From NCBI GenBank assembly GCA_026874595.1, contig CM049313.1:14443508-14507507 (forward strand): a DNA stretch of 64,000 nucleotides. Direction: 5' to 3'. Positions 12,890 through 24,537 of the stretch are shown piece after piece (the stretch's first letter is position 1; the number at the start of each line of letters is the position of its first letter). Source of the DNA: Sipunculus nudus. Taxonomy: Eukaryota > Annelida > Sipuncula > Golfingiida > Sipunculidae. The notes under the pieces were generated by a model. The model was not told where the DNA came from. It worked only from the letters and a program-made list of their open reading frames with translations, and made no database searches. The position numbers and the translations under genes are program-made.

Positions 12890-13665
12890 CTTTTTAGCGT
12901 CTGTATGACACATTTCAAGTTTATATACTGAATCAAATTACAATTAGATATAAAATTATAGAAAATAAGGTATTATGTTTCCAGTATATATATATACCCC
13001 GGGTGTTGTAAGTAAAAAATGTTTACTTGTACGCTCTACTGCGTTAGCACAATAAGACAGTTTGTTTGAAGTACGTGTACCTGAGGTTGGTGTCACAACT
13101 CCCTTAGTGCCCTGGTCGCTGTAGTCCGAGTCAAAGGTCACCGTGGTATACTATCATCAGCTGCCATAGATGTATACCATTGATTACCTTAGAGAGGCTG
13201 GATCTTAACCTGTTTGGGTCACAGCTGGTGCATGCATGGACTTTGGCTCTTGAGTACGATAGAGAACCCTTTGCAATTTAGGGTTAATGATCAGGTGAAT
13301 TCTACTGAAGACGGGGCATACAGTTCAGGTCTGTACACCTTTTTATGCAGAGTTTTATACGTCTTATTTAATTTTTACGTCAGAAATGGTAGCAATTCGT
13401 TGGTTTCCAACCGGAAAATACTTAAACTGACGCTTTCATTTCTAAACATAAGTAGTTAAGACTTTAGTTTTGCTCTAATTATCTTTTTAATGCCTTATTC
13501 GATAAATTATTTTGTGTTGATGTAAATCCATCTATTCACTTACCCTTTCTATAGAGCATATGTGTTTAATGGCTTACTGACTTATTACATAAACCGAACG
13601 CGAGGTGTTGTATAGCCTTTATCTTTTTGGCTAAATAGCTTCTGATTTAAAACTATTATAACAAT
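12890..13665. other. Intergenic, no gene seen
   Basis: No recognisable exon, RNA gene or repeat. Confidence 0.5.
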
Positions 13666-13669
13666 TTGG

Positions 13670-14770
13670 CCATAGGCCATGACGTTCAGCTGTATTCAGG
13701 GAACCCCGGATAAACCCCGATAACATGGCTCCAAGAGTGTTCAAAATGAAGCATTTTGCCAAAAGTCCTTAGAAATAGTTAACAGGAACCTAAATAAGGC
13801 TTTCCAAGAAGATTTTTTTTACCAGGAACTCCCTAGATGCTAAGTTAGAAGTTTCTTCGTCCAACTGTTACAATTTGTGCCCATCCGATTAACGGAGTGT
13901 TAAAATCATGTTTTTTTCACATAGCTCTCAGAATATAGGTAATCGAAATTATTTCAGGTTTCAAAGAAATGTTTAGAGGAACCTGCCTGGATATGAATCA
14001 AATTAGAAGTTTCTAGGTCCAACTGTTACCATTCATGCAAATCTGTCCTATACGGGGCTCAAATCATGTTCTTTTTGATCTCTTGCAGTATATAAGTCAC
14101 CATGTATGACCTTATTTCAGGTTTTCACAGAAATTTAACCAGGACCTCCCTGAGTGCCATGTTATAAGATTCTAGGCCTTATGGATACAATTTGTGCCCC
14201 TTCGACGGACTGGCTGCTCAAAAGCATGTTTTCGGCCCGTAGTTCGTAAAATATAGGTCACCATGACCTAATTTCAGGTTTCCAAGGAGATTTGCTTAGG
14301 ACCTCCCTAGATGTAAAGTTAAAAGTTTCGAGGTCTTACGATTATGGTTTGTGCCCTGTAAACGGCTGGAATGTTTGATGGTCACAAAAATAGAGAAAAT
14401 GTGTAAAGACTAGAAAAAAAATACAGGCCGCGCCATCAGTCTTCAAGAACTGATGAATTGCACAATGATCAATATGCATAAAAAATCATTGCAATCAAGG
14501 CATTTGTTATTCAGATACTAGACTTTTGTGTCATTTTTTAATTGTTTTGAGATGAAATAACAAGCCCCTTGACTCAGATAATATAGGTCGCAGTGACCTA
14601 ATTTAAGGTGTCTAGGAAGATTTTTTTATGGACCATCATGGGTGTTCAGTTAAAAGTATCTAGATTCAGCGGATACGAGTTGTACCATGTAAACGGACAA
14701 ACGGGCGGACAACTGACAAGAGTGATCGCTATAGTTCAGATGAATTTCAGTAAGCTGAGCTCAAATTGGT
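13670..14770 (+). mobile_element. Family A ('pearl'-like) non-autonomous element, near complete
   Basis: Begins near 'catgacgttcagctg' (13678) and ends with 'tcagtaagctgagctcaa' (about 14748-14765), so the ends are short inverted matches around TTCAGCTG/CAGC..GAGCT. The body has about 160 bp units marked by 'aatataggt' at about 13934, 14250 and 14580 and by a diverged form near 14090. A short 'acggacaaacgggcggac' tail lies just before the right end (14690-14710). No open frame suggests a transposase. The layout matches the published description of bivalve pearl elements; membership is inferred from architecture only. Confidence 0.7.
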
Positions 14771-15825
14771 AACACGCGTGCTCACTGGACGTCTAATATG
14801 AGGACAGTCTTACAAATATTTCTGAAAGGCCCCTTGCATGTGATTACTCTATATGCGTTAGGCCAAAAAATAAAAGGTATTTTTCTCAGGCAGCGCCCGC
14901 ATCAATTTTAAACCCCCGCATCAAACATTTTTATTTTGATTTTCAATAGGAACTTTCCAATTTTGAGCTACAGCCCCTCTTCAAGAAGATAAAATCATAC
15001 AATTTTCTTTGCTATGTTGTGCATTTACTTGTTTAGGAAAATAAATCTGTTATTATCATGTTTTCCCTTATCATTCGACATTTTTATCGAAACATAGCAA
15101 ACAATTAAAAATAAAAAAAAAAAACCGCCCGCCCGCATTGATTTCTGAAAAAAGTGCCTTAGAACCATACCTTTTTTTTATTTTGGTCTTATATCCACCA
15201 TGACCCCTGGATTCCGGCACACTCGACCTCATGACCTGAAATATACCGTAAACTGCCTGCTTATCAGAGTACGATGTGGATTTTTTTATGTGTACCTGTG
15301 TTAGACAAACGTACAACATAGAGAGCATGCGTCAACCACGCAAAACTGTTCTTTTGATTTGTGGTACTAGGGCGTGAACTCTACATTATAGGGGACCCTT
15401 GTTGAAATACACTCCTTGGGCGACCTTTCTCAAGTACTCTTCGCTGTGAGAGATCCTGGACACCCACTCTTCGTTTATGCAGTTAAAAGGTATCATGAAT
15501 TTTCATGACATTTATGAAACCATAAGAAATGCTGATCTATATAAGATTTATTTAGTTTATACGCAAAAGTAAGAAATACAGGAACAGTTAATATGACTTG
15601 TAAAATGTGATTTGTCACACACACATATATATTTGTATGTTCAATCTGCATTGATAATATATATATATATATAATAATATAAATATATAATGATATAATT
15701 ATTATAATGATAATAATATTCAAGGTAATTGCCTTAAATATAAAAATATAGCATACTTTGAAATCTTAGGCGGCTAGTGTGTAGGTTATATGAAAGGTTC
15801 AAAATGACATAATTATTATTATAAT

Positions 15826-15833
15826 TATTTTTA

Positions 15834-15881
<48 letters not shown>
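15826..15881. repeat. (ATT)n microsatellite
   Basis: About 18 tandem trinucleotide units running into an AT run. Confidence 0.95.
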
Positions 15882-15889
<8 letters not shown>

Positions 15890-16161
15890 TAATTATTTTA
15901 ATTATAGGCACCTGATGGGTATCATATAAAGTAAATGTAGAATAATGTGACAGTAAAAATGTGTTGGTTTGGTAAATTAAGTTTTAGATTACTGACGATG
16001 TCAGTCTGGTTTGACTTTCTACTTTGCTCACATGTATGTCTTATTCAAAGTCTGCCTATTCTATTGTTGCGGTCATAAGTTGACATTCCATACACAAGTT
16101 ACAGTCATACAACGCCGTGGGTAAGGGAACCAATAAAGTAACTGCAGGTACATAATTTACG

Positions 16162-16164
<3 letters not shown>

Positions 16165-16210
<46 letters not shown>
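16165..16210. repeat. (AT)n microsatellite
   Basis: Uninterrupted alternating AT run of about 45 bp. Confidence 0.95.
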
Positions 16211-16211
<1 letters not shown>

Positions 16212-17455
16212 GATATTTCATCAGTAAATCTTGAATACTTCATAGTATAAAGTTTCCCCTCATTTCAGTCTTGAAAACAACGTAAATAAAATCATCTGCA
16301 AGAGACCCCAACCAGGGTCTGGTTTTATGAAAACAAATACAAGACATGAGTCGTGAGGCGGAATAACTTACTGCCATGTAGACCAGAACTGATACATGAT
16401 ATTGTTCTAAGTGGTGCTAAGTTTTACACAAATAGTCGTAAAAGTAATCAATGAATTATCAATGGTACAAATGGGTACGAAAATAAGTTTGACATGTCTG
16501 ATATTGCAGCTTGGCGTCCATAATGAATACAACCTCATATAAGAAAATTATCAAGTTACAAGTGTTGCGTTTCTCGGTTCCCAGGGGAGCATACAATCCA
16601 AACAACTATGGACCATAGTCACTAGAAGGTGATAAACTGTATAATGCACACAAGAAGGACCTATTTACCCTCGGTCTTTTCTGTTCAGGGCTCAGGACTT
16701 CTGACCGTAGGACTATGCGTCCCACAAAGTCTTCAACACAAATTTGCGCCCTTTCCATCCAAGGGTGGTTGGGTACCGGCAGATGACAAACTTATTATCT
16801 CGTAGCTCCGATTAAGGCTCTAAAAGCTGCTAGGGGGGCCGTCAACATTTTACAAGATAGAACAGGTCCAAAAGTTCGGTAAGGCATGGTGTAAACACGG
16901 ATATATTATCATTTAACTGTGGACTTTTGTCAAAAGTTTTAAGGATTCCAATACATATATGTTCATTATTTACAATTATGTGACAATCTTATTGTAAATG
17001 AAATAATGATCTTGTGGTTATAGATGTGTCTATAGTGTCTATCCACTCGTGGGAGCAGAGTACGAAGCCTTTGGGTAAAGACCTTGAATAACGGGTTTTA
17101 TTACTTTGACCCGGACCCAAAACCTTGCAGTCAGCTGTCCAGCTCCGTGAAGCTGCATAACAATAATGCGCATCTGTCGAGAGCAACACAAATTCCTTAC
17201 ACAGTCATGGCCTTTTCTTAATTTATGTAGGCGCCGCAACCTTTTGTAAGGCTTTCAGACCATGTTTTGCTTCCTGGAACCCCCCCCCCCCCCTTTCCGG
17301 ACCTGTGGACTTTTTTTTCAGGTTTTGTCATAAGTCCTTCTGGGTTGGACCCCTCCTTTTCCTAAATGCTGGATCCGCCCGTTACGTCTACCCAGGTTAT
17401 ATTTTATGGAGTTGAATAATTAAAGTTTTATCATTTTTTTTCTAGGTAGAGCAAG

Positions 17456-20400
17456 ATGATGCCACTTGTTGCAGGAAGAACGCTGGTCAACTTAATACCT
17501 AAGGTAAGGTGTATTCCGGGGGATAGGAAACAGGGTGGGGGGGGGGGGGAGGGTGGGGGGGGGGGGGGGTACTCTGCATATAAAGCCACCCATAAAGTCA
17601 AGGAATTGATTGCGCAATATGTTGAGCTACATATCTGTTGCCTCACGCTTTTACTTTACTTTTTTTACACAAACAAGCATTATGTTCCCGAAAAAAAAGA
17701 TTTTGCTTTGTCCATTTAAAATGACTTGCCAGATTCTATTACTCTTCCAAATCGTCTACTGTGACCTTGCATAATCTTCAATTATGTTGGCTGACACACG
17801 CGTTTGTAATTTTGACACCGTAAAACAATTTACCGTAAAACTGAACATGTTCTATTTGCTGAATATCAAATTAAATTTAAAAGTTACTCTAAGGAATTAA
17901 CACCGTGGAAATGACACCCTCAGGCATGGCAGTAACAGTTTCAAATTGGACAGGCTTGGTGACTGTGAGGGAAGGGTGCAATCTTCAATTATGTTGGCTG
18001 ACACACGCGTTTGTAATTTTGACACCGTAAAACAATTTACCGTAAAACTGAACATGTTCTATTTGCTGAATATCAAATTAAATTTAAAAGTTACTCTAAG
18101 GAATTAACACCGTGGAAATGACACCCTCAGGCATGCAGTAACAGTTTCAAATTGGACAGGCTTGGTGACTGTGAGGGAAGGGTGCAATCTTCAATTATGT
18201 TGGCTGACACCCGCGTTTGTAATTTTGACACCGTAAAACAATTTACCGTAAAACTGAACATGTTCTATTTGCTGAATATCAAATTAAATTTAAAAGTTAC
18301 TCTAATGAATTAACACCGTGGAAATGACACTCTCAGGCATGGCAGTAACAGTTTCAAATTGGACAGGCTTGGTGACTGTGAGGGAAGGGTGCAAGATGCG
18401 AAGGCGTCCAAAGACCCTCAGACGCGGCGAGGCTGCATATATATATATATAGGCCAGAGACTCAACAATATTTGACTCTGATAGCTCAAATAATTTATAG
18501 TTGCCGGCCTTTTACGTTACAGCAGCCCAAGAACAGGCAAATCTATACAGGTGCCCACTTTGCATCATAAATGCATATATTAGTAAGACCATATAATTTA
18601 ATAATCGCCGATGTTTCCACTCGGTAGATATGTTGCAGCCTGGCTATGATTTAGGATGGGGGGGGGGGGGGGGGGGGTGTTCTTTCAAACATTATAGGTA
18701 CGCAGCCCTCTCTAAATTTCGATGAGAAAAGTGTCTTTTATTCCTAGCCTGGGGCCACACAGGGCTGTTATCTCACCATGGAGCAGCACATCAGCCAGTG
18801 GCGGATCCAGATCCTACCCCCCCCCCCCCCCCCGTTTATTTGTGATAATTGTCATTTTTAATATTTCTTTTTTATTAATTAGCAATTAGATTATGAAGTT
18901 TTCAACAGTTAATTGTCATTTTTAATATTTCTTTTTTATTAATTAGCAATTAGATTATGAAGTTGTCAACAGTTTATTGCTTTCTAATTCATAAGATCTG
19001 GATTATCAATGAACAGCTTTGTGATTTACTCCGTTAAGACAATTTCCAAATGTTTCTATAATGAGAGAGGGAGTCTTTTCGTTCTTAAACTTTGCTGGGT
19101 CATAACACTGAGGAGTAATCACGGCTTGGTTACGGGTCGACCGTGAAAAAAAATCCGATGGCTCCTCTACTGTTACTGTACTCGAACTCACCATCTATGC
19201 TCTGGTGTCCGAGTCACGTGGGCTGTCTAGACTACAGAAGCCAGTAAAATGCAACGTTTAATATAAGGCTTCAATATCAATTATTTACCCAGAGAATTAT
19301 GTTTGAAAGATGATACTTTGCAAGTTATAAACGTGGAATGGCATTATCACCATTGACATTAACATGTTGCAAACAATGGAGATTTATATTCTAAATTTGG
19401 AGAAATATAAATATTAAATATTTGACCCCTCCAAAGTTACGCTACATTATGCTAAGACTTTTAAGCGAAATAGTATCAGAGGAACAGAAAATCCTCATAT
19501 TTTTTTGTGATAAATGCCAAAAAATGTCTTATTTTCATTACATTTTAAAAAAATTTCTCGATATGTTAGGGGGAATGTTTTTTCTCCGATTAGAAGATTT
19601 GGAGATTTAATCTTTGTCGCCTAATATTTAGGTGTAATCAGCATCACCTCTGTTTTATCATCGTTCATTCTCAAGCTGTTGTTACCCATCCACTTTCATA
19701 CTAAACCAGCAGAAGCCTCCATATATGTGATGTAATTGCTGAGATGCTCAGGTCTGAAAATCAGATACAAAGTAGAATCATCAGTCTACATATTATAAAA
19801 ACCACGCTCGTACAGTAAATTACCCAAGGGAGCTGTGTATCTAGTAAAGAGGACAGGTCCCAAAACGGAACCCTGGGGCACACGAAAATGCTCCCTTTAT
19901 ATTTTATTTTTTTTCAGACGGGTAGAAGTTGTCTTAGGTATTCACAATTAAATCCACGAAAGAATACCTCCATGGTTACCAACAGAATGCAGCAGTCGCG
20001 GTTCATCACTGAAGCCAGACCAAACCAAGGATCCCGGCGTGGAAGACGAGTCGCCCTGACTGTAGGGGTTATGGCTGCAGCTGTGGTATATGCCAAGGAA
20101 AACATGGAGGAAAAATCATCGGACTTTGTAGAAGACTGGGGAAAGAGGCTGCAGCAGCTAAAAGACGAGGTCGATATGGATAACCTTTTCACTAAAGTTG
20201 AAGGATTTTCGCTTCCAACGGTTTGGGTCGAGAGTATAAAAGAACTCAGGTCGTTCCAAGTCAGACCAGACGATGTTTTTGTCATCAGCTTTCCGAAATC
20301 AGGTGACTTAAAAGCACTTTCTAACATATCCTCATATAATCTTCGAGGACAATTAATATCGCGAGATGCCCCGTTTAAAGTTGTTTTGGTTCTGTGTATG

Positions 20401-22125
20401 ATGTTTTCGTCATCAGCTTACAGAAATCAGGTAATTAAATAGCACTTTCTATCATATCTTCATTAAGCCAAAGAGAAGAATTAATATTTCTAGATGCCCC
20501 GTTTAAATGTATATACATAACCATTTGCAATATTATGTGCAGTATCTAAAATTAGTTGCTATAAGTTCATTTTGGATGAATACAAATAACAAACCAGCGA
20601 AGCCATCCCGGCAAACGGACTACCGTCTCCATTTCACCTGTGTTATAAGTAATGTTGGTTCTGTGTGTGAGTAAACACAGTTCTAGTGTCTGAGAAACCG
20701 AAGGAAACATGCTTGAAAAATCTTGATTTCTGAAGCCGCTCGCCAGGTGGCGTGAGCGCTTTGTTTATACTTGCACCAGTGATCGTGAATTAAGAAATAA
20801 ATATTATATGCCATAAATTTTAAGGTGGAAACACTGTAGTTGTGGTCCTTAATTTCTCACATATCAATGAGTAAATGTTAACATAATTAAAGAGGTTATG
20901 TATATATGTCCAAGGTTCCTAATTGTGTTGGGATTGAGCTACAAAGAGTGGTGCCCGCAGTATCTCACACCTATGAATAGAATGAATGCTTGTGCTGAAA
21001 TGAAATTTAAATTTGCCTTGTTCTTTTGAGCTTATTTTTGTTTAAGACTTAAACTCGCAAAGAAAAACTCAGGTAATCTCCATGCGGAGAGTATCGGAAA
21101 CTTATAATACACAACTGATTCTAATGTTAACAGAGTTATAAAGGCTGGTGAGTATCTTCAATTAGGGGAGCGTCTGTAGTATATTATGGGCATGCATCAG
21201 GGGAGGTGAGAAGTAGAGAGCTGATTAAGGTTGGCTGTAACAGATATTACATAAAACTAAAAAATATGCACTCAGAGAGCGCAGAACTTCGCCAAGGCAA
21301 ATCATTAACCCCCCCCCCCACACACACACACAAACACACACACCCAATGGCATTGTAAGAAATGCAGCTTTTTCCTTGAAAAAAGTCAATCGTTCATTGT
21401 AACACTGCCAAGCTATCCTAAATATTATTTGGACCACACACACACACACACAAATGGTCTTCGAATTCGCAGATGTCATTTTTCGTTGATCTTGTCTTTG
21501 CAAATAACGACCAGGTAATATCGCTAATTTGTACTCTTGCACCGATTATTGAAAAAGGAAGCTTGCAATAAGTAAAAATGCAACAATTTTTGTGTTTATC
21601 ATATGCCCCATTTCAAGAATAGAAGCGAATTTTTTTTTCATTTCCTGTCAACCTTGCAGAATTCCATTTATTATTTCTCGACCGATAGTACGCAATACTA
21701 ATATTATATGTTTTTTTTTCTAAAATTCCGTAGAACATTTATTTCTCTTTGTGTGGCCTTGCATGTCAATTTAATTTTTAAGGTACCACTTGGCTACAAC
21801 AGATCGTGTATCTGGTCATGAACGGGTCTGCAGTGGCCGAGACAGAGACAAGATCAATGGAGGAACGATTTCCTTACCTTGAATACCCCATGCCTGGTGT
21901 CAAAGTCATCAACAACCTCCCATCTCCAAGAATGATAAAAACCCACCTACCATTCATGTTTCTACCAAGAGAAATTAACAAAGCAAAGGTAAGATGAGCG
22001 CGCACACACACATACATATATATATATGCGTTTTTGTCCTCAATAAAGAGGTAACTTTATAAAGAGAGCTTCCTGGTGTACAACTAGCGGACCGAAGATA
22101 CAAGTGTCTGTTATAGAGAGGTGTT

Positions 22126-22172
<47 letters not shown>

Positions 22173-24537
22173 GCCCTGATTAATACACACACGTATATAT
22201 CCTTGTGTATATATACGTAATGTATACTATAGTATATGTGTTATACTTAAGTCGCTCGCATTGTTCCCGAAGACTATTAAGCTGTACATATAGTATGTTG
22301 GTACCTGCTTGTAATCTTCAATCAAGTCGTACCGAAGATATCAATTCCTTCATATTTGGCTGTATTTCATTTGGTTCATCATGTTTAAAGGTCTTGATAA
22401 TCCCAGAATCGAGAGGATTATCTATAACTTGAGAGATATATCAAAGTTTGAGAAAATGTTCATTTAATTTTAAATTAATGCACAGCTCCCTCAAGCAAGG
22501 TTTATGAATACCCCAATTTATAATACAAGATAGATTTTAAAATACGATATTCTGTGTTTCAGGTGTTGTATATTGCCAGGAATCCGAAAGACGCCGTTGT
22601 GTCATACTATTTTTATACTCGAATGTTCGCATTATCCATATTCTATAACACATTCGAGGAATGCTTCGAGGAGTTCGTTCACGATAAAGGTAAAATTAAA
22701 TATTTTTGTGTGTTACGGTTTATTATCAACCCCACCTGTATGATGTAAACAAATTATCCCTAAAAGGAATTCTGTACGGTTGAAAATTCTTTAAAGTTTA
22801 AAATACGTATGAAGTGAGGGAATAAGAGCATGCATGTTCTCACAGACAGAAATACAATTAAACGCCCAGTTTAGACAGTTTTGAACTGACGAGAAAATTC
22901 CAAATGCCCCCCCCCCCCCCACCCTAATAAAAATTATCAAACTTACTGACTGTATGTTGTTGAAAACTGACAGTGCTAAGTTTTATGACAAACAAAAATT
23001 ACATTTTCTTTACTTCATTGAGATTCAAACCTTGGTGTCAAACTTCTGTTTATACATGAAGCTTTTCGTTTGTGCAAATATGGCGACAGAATTGGTTATT
23101 ATGTTTTTGCATGCAACTTCAATGGATATTTCATTCACATACTTTGAGTTTTTAACGGACTTTGAACCAAGGGCTGCCTGTTTAGATTTTTAATTAACTA
23201 ATCTAACCTCTCTTTGTTTACAGTTGCCTTTTCTCCATGGTCGGAACATGTTAACCAATACTGGGAAAGAAGAAATGATGAGAACATGCTATTCCTGACG
23301 TACGAAGGCTTGTCACAGGTTCGACATTTCATATACAACAGGATTTCATAGAAGAATTTATGACACTGTGAATGCTTAATGATATGTCCATACATTTATA
23401 CGCCGGGGGTGTTGGGTGGGGGGTACGGGTGGGGGTGAAGTATTGCAAAAGTTTGCGCAATGGATTGGTGGAAAAGAAAAATATAAAAAATTAAAATTAT
23501 CCATAAAATACACCTAATTAAGTCATTCAGTATCAGAACTGAAATATAAGGTTTTCAGGACAATCACACAAGACAAACGCTGATTAATATTTTCTGAACA
23601 TATTTAGATAACCGGTATATATGATACCTCGTGTGAGGGAAATGAGATATTTTTTAATTTATTTATATATATTCTCAGGACCTTCCTTCAAATGTAAGGA
23701 AAATCGCAAAATTTCTCGGGAAAGAGATATCGGAAGACGAGGTCCAGGCCATTTGTCATCATTGTAGCTTTGCTTCAATGAAGAAAAATAAAACCACAAA
23801 TTATTCATGGTTAGAACAGGCAGGACTGAGGAGAAAGGGAGAGGAAGACTTCATGCGCAAAGGTGCGTATTTAGCAGTTTAATCAACATTTTCTTGAAGC
23901 AAAATATTTTTTAAAAGTTCCGTCTTCCGCTGAAGGAAATTTGTAAATGTTAAGAATCTCATGAACAATGTATGTATTTTGTTCAAAATTATTCTTCCCC
24001 TCAAAACACGACTCCCGGGCGTTATTGGATACCATAAACAATATTTTAGACATTCAGAATTTGTGTGGGGGGGGGGGGGGGGGGGGGGTGGAAGTTGGTC
24101 GGGAAACAGTTTTCAGGAATTCAGGAATTAACCCATATTCTATTATTGAGGTGATCATGTGCATTCTGTTTGTTACCTTAAAAATAATATATTTATTATA
24201 TCTATATATAAATATGATATATATAGTTATATTTATTACATTTTATGTATTTACAGTATTAGCACCCGTCACAATCTAAAATGGCATCTTAATCTTACAG
24301 TGTTTTAAAACATTGTGTTTGAAAGATTATACAAAGATGTATATTATTCAGATCAGTGACGTTGTGCATGTAATTAATATAATTTTGAAAATAAAAATCA
24401 CAGGAAAGGTCGGGGACTGGAAGAACCACCTGACGCCCGAAATGAATGGAAAAGTTGAAGGTTTAATTAGCAAGACGCCAGCAGGTCTTCAGGAATTGCT
24501 TGAACTTAAGAAAGAATCAGCAACTACGACGAAATGA
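17456..24537 (+). CDS. Sulfotransferase (SULT-type) with mitochondrial-like N-terminal extension
   Basis: PAPS-dependent sulfotransferase moving sulfate to a small acceptor; substrate unknown. Coding exons: 17456-17503, 19918-20302, 21783-21988, 22563-22689, 23224-23318, 23679-23862, 24404-24537. All junctions are GT-AG and in phase, giving 392 residues; cytosolic SULTs have about 290-300. Family landmarks: the 5'-phosphosulfate loop PKSGTTWL (142-149) split across exons 2/3 after Ser144; catalytic His in KTHLP (His199); the 3'-phosphate segment YIARNPKDAVVSYY with Arg219 and Ser227; and RKGKVGDWKN (347-356). The usual KxxxTVxxxE dimer motif is degenerate (Lys355, Thr359, then Pro). Residues 1-60 hold 13 Arg/Lys and one acid, then a hydrophobic stretch 61-75, which suggests mitochondrial targeting plus a membrane anchor (inference). 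ATG 17456 is chosen because exon 1 joins exon 2 in frame. If exon 1 is not used, translation could start at 19972, giving 341 residues. Confidence 0.88.
17537..17569. repeat. Poly(G) tracts in sulfotransferase intron 1
   Basis: G13 (17537-17549) and G15 (17555-17569) separated by 'agggt', starting 34 bp after the exon 1 donor. Confidence 0.95.
17773..18391 (+). repeat. Three-copy 207-bp satellite array
   Basis: Three head-to-tail copies start near 17773, 17979 and 18185, each beginning 'aatcttcaattatgttgg' and ending 'gtgagggaagggtg'. They differ at only a few positions (for example 'acacacgcg' or 'acacccgcg', and a missing G in copy 2), so the array is young or homogenised. It lies inside sulfotransferase intron 1. 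Non-coding. Confidence 0.95.
18658..18677. repeat. Poly(G) tract, 20 bp
   Basis: Uninterrupted G run in intron 1, 140 bp before a C17 run on the same strand. Confidence 0.95.
18817..18833. repeat. Poly(C) tract, 17 bp
   Basis: Uninterrupted C run. With the G20 tract at 18658 it could form an intrastrand G/C stem. Confidence 0.95.
18847..18973 (+). repeat. Recent 63-bp tandem duplication
   Basis: Two nearly identical copies of an AT-rich segment from 'aattgtcatttttaa' to 'ttatgaagtt(t/g)tcaac'. Only one or two positions differ. Confidence 0.95.
19622..19893 (-). pseudogene. LINE reverse-transcriptase relic
   Basis: On the minus strand this segment reads as part of a non-LTR reverse transcriptase: VPQGSVLGPVLF (finger/palm), then TDDSTLYL in place of the usual YADDTQLY catalytic box, then a KWMGNNSLRMNDDKTEV thumb-side block. 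Two in-frame stops interrupt it, and the first Tyr-Ala of the catalytic box is lost. The motif order matches CR1/Rex-type LINEs. It lies in sulfotransferase intron 1, antisense, and its 5'-most end is only 24 bp from the exon 2 acceptor. Confidence 0.85.
20272..20510 (+). repeat. Tandem duplication of the PAPS-loop exon end
   Basis: The segment from 'gatgttttt' (20272) through the codons for VFVISFPKSG, the exon 2 donor and intron start to about 20397 is repeated from about 20400 to 20510. The second copy has 'gatgttttcgtcatcagc' and 'agaaatcaggtaatta', then 'agatgccccgtttaaa' as in the first. The second copy keeps a GT donor but encodes Leu-Gln in place of Phe-Pro before Lys-Ser-Gly. Confidence 0.85.
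22135..22173. repeat. (CA)n(TA)n microsatellite
   Basis: Compound dinucleotide run in sulfotransferase intron 3. Other CA runs are at about 21316-21343 and 21434-21451. Confidence 0.95.
22907..22920. repeat. Poly(C) tract, 14 bp
   Basis: Uninterrupted C run in sulfotransferase intron 4. Confidence 0.95.
24067..24088. repeat. Poly(G) tract, 22 bp
   Basis: Longest homopolymer G run noticed in the window; in sulfotransferase intron 6. Confidence 0.95.

Larger units (their letters stand above)
14771..17445. other. Intergenic / sulfotransferase upstream region
   Basis: No recognised gene. It contains AT-rich simple sequence at 15640-15720, (ATT)n at 15826-15881, (AT)n at 16165-16210 and poly(C) at 17280-17293. 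Because the first coding exon of the downstream gene is preceded by a splice acceptor, a 5' non-coding exon and the promoter should lie in or before this stretch, but I could not pin either down. Confidence 0.5.

Noticed and set aside
12674-12913. Val-Cys repeat protein on the minus strand
   Set aside because: Translation of a CA microsatellite.
17431-17646. Proline-rich protein on the minus strand
   Set aside because: Translation of poly(G) tracts in sulfotransferase intron 1.
19888-19971. Upstream ATG at 19888 as the sulfotransferase start
   Set aside because: It lies before the splice acceptor at 19917 and within the polypyrimidine tract; the exon 17456-17503 joins exon 2 in frame instead.
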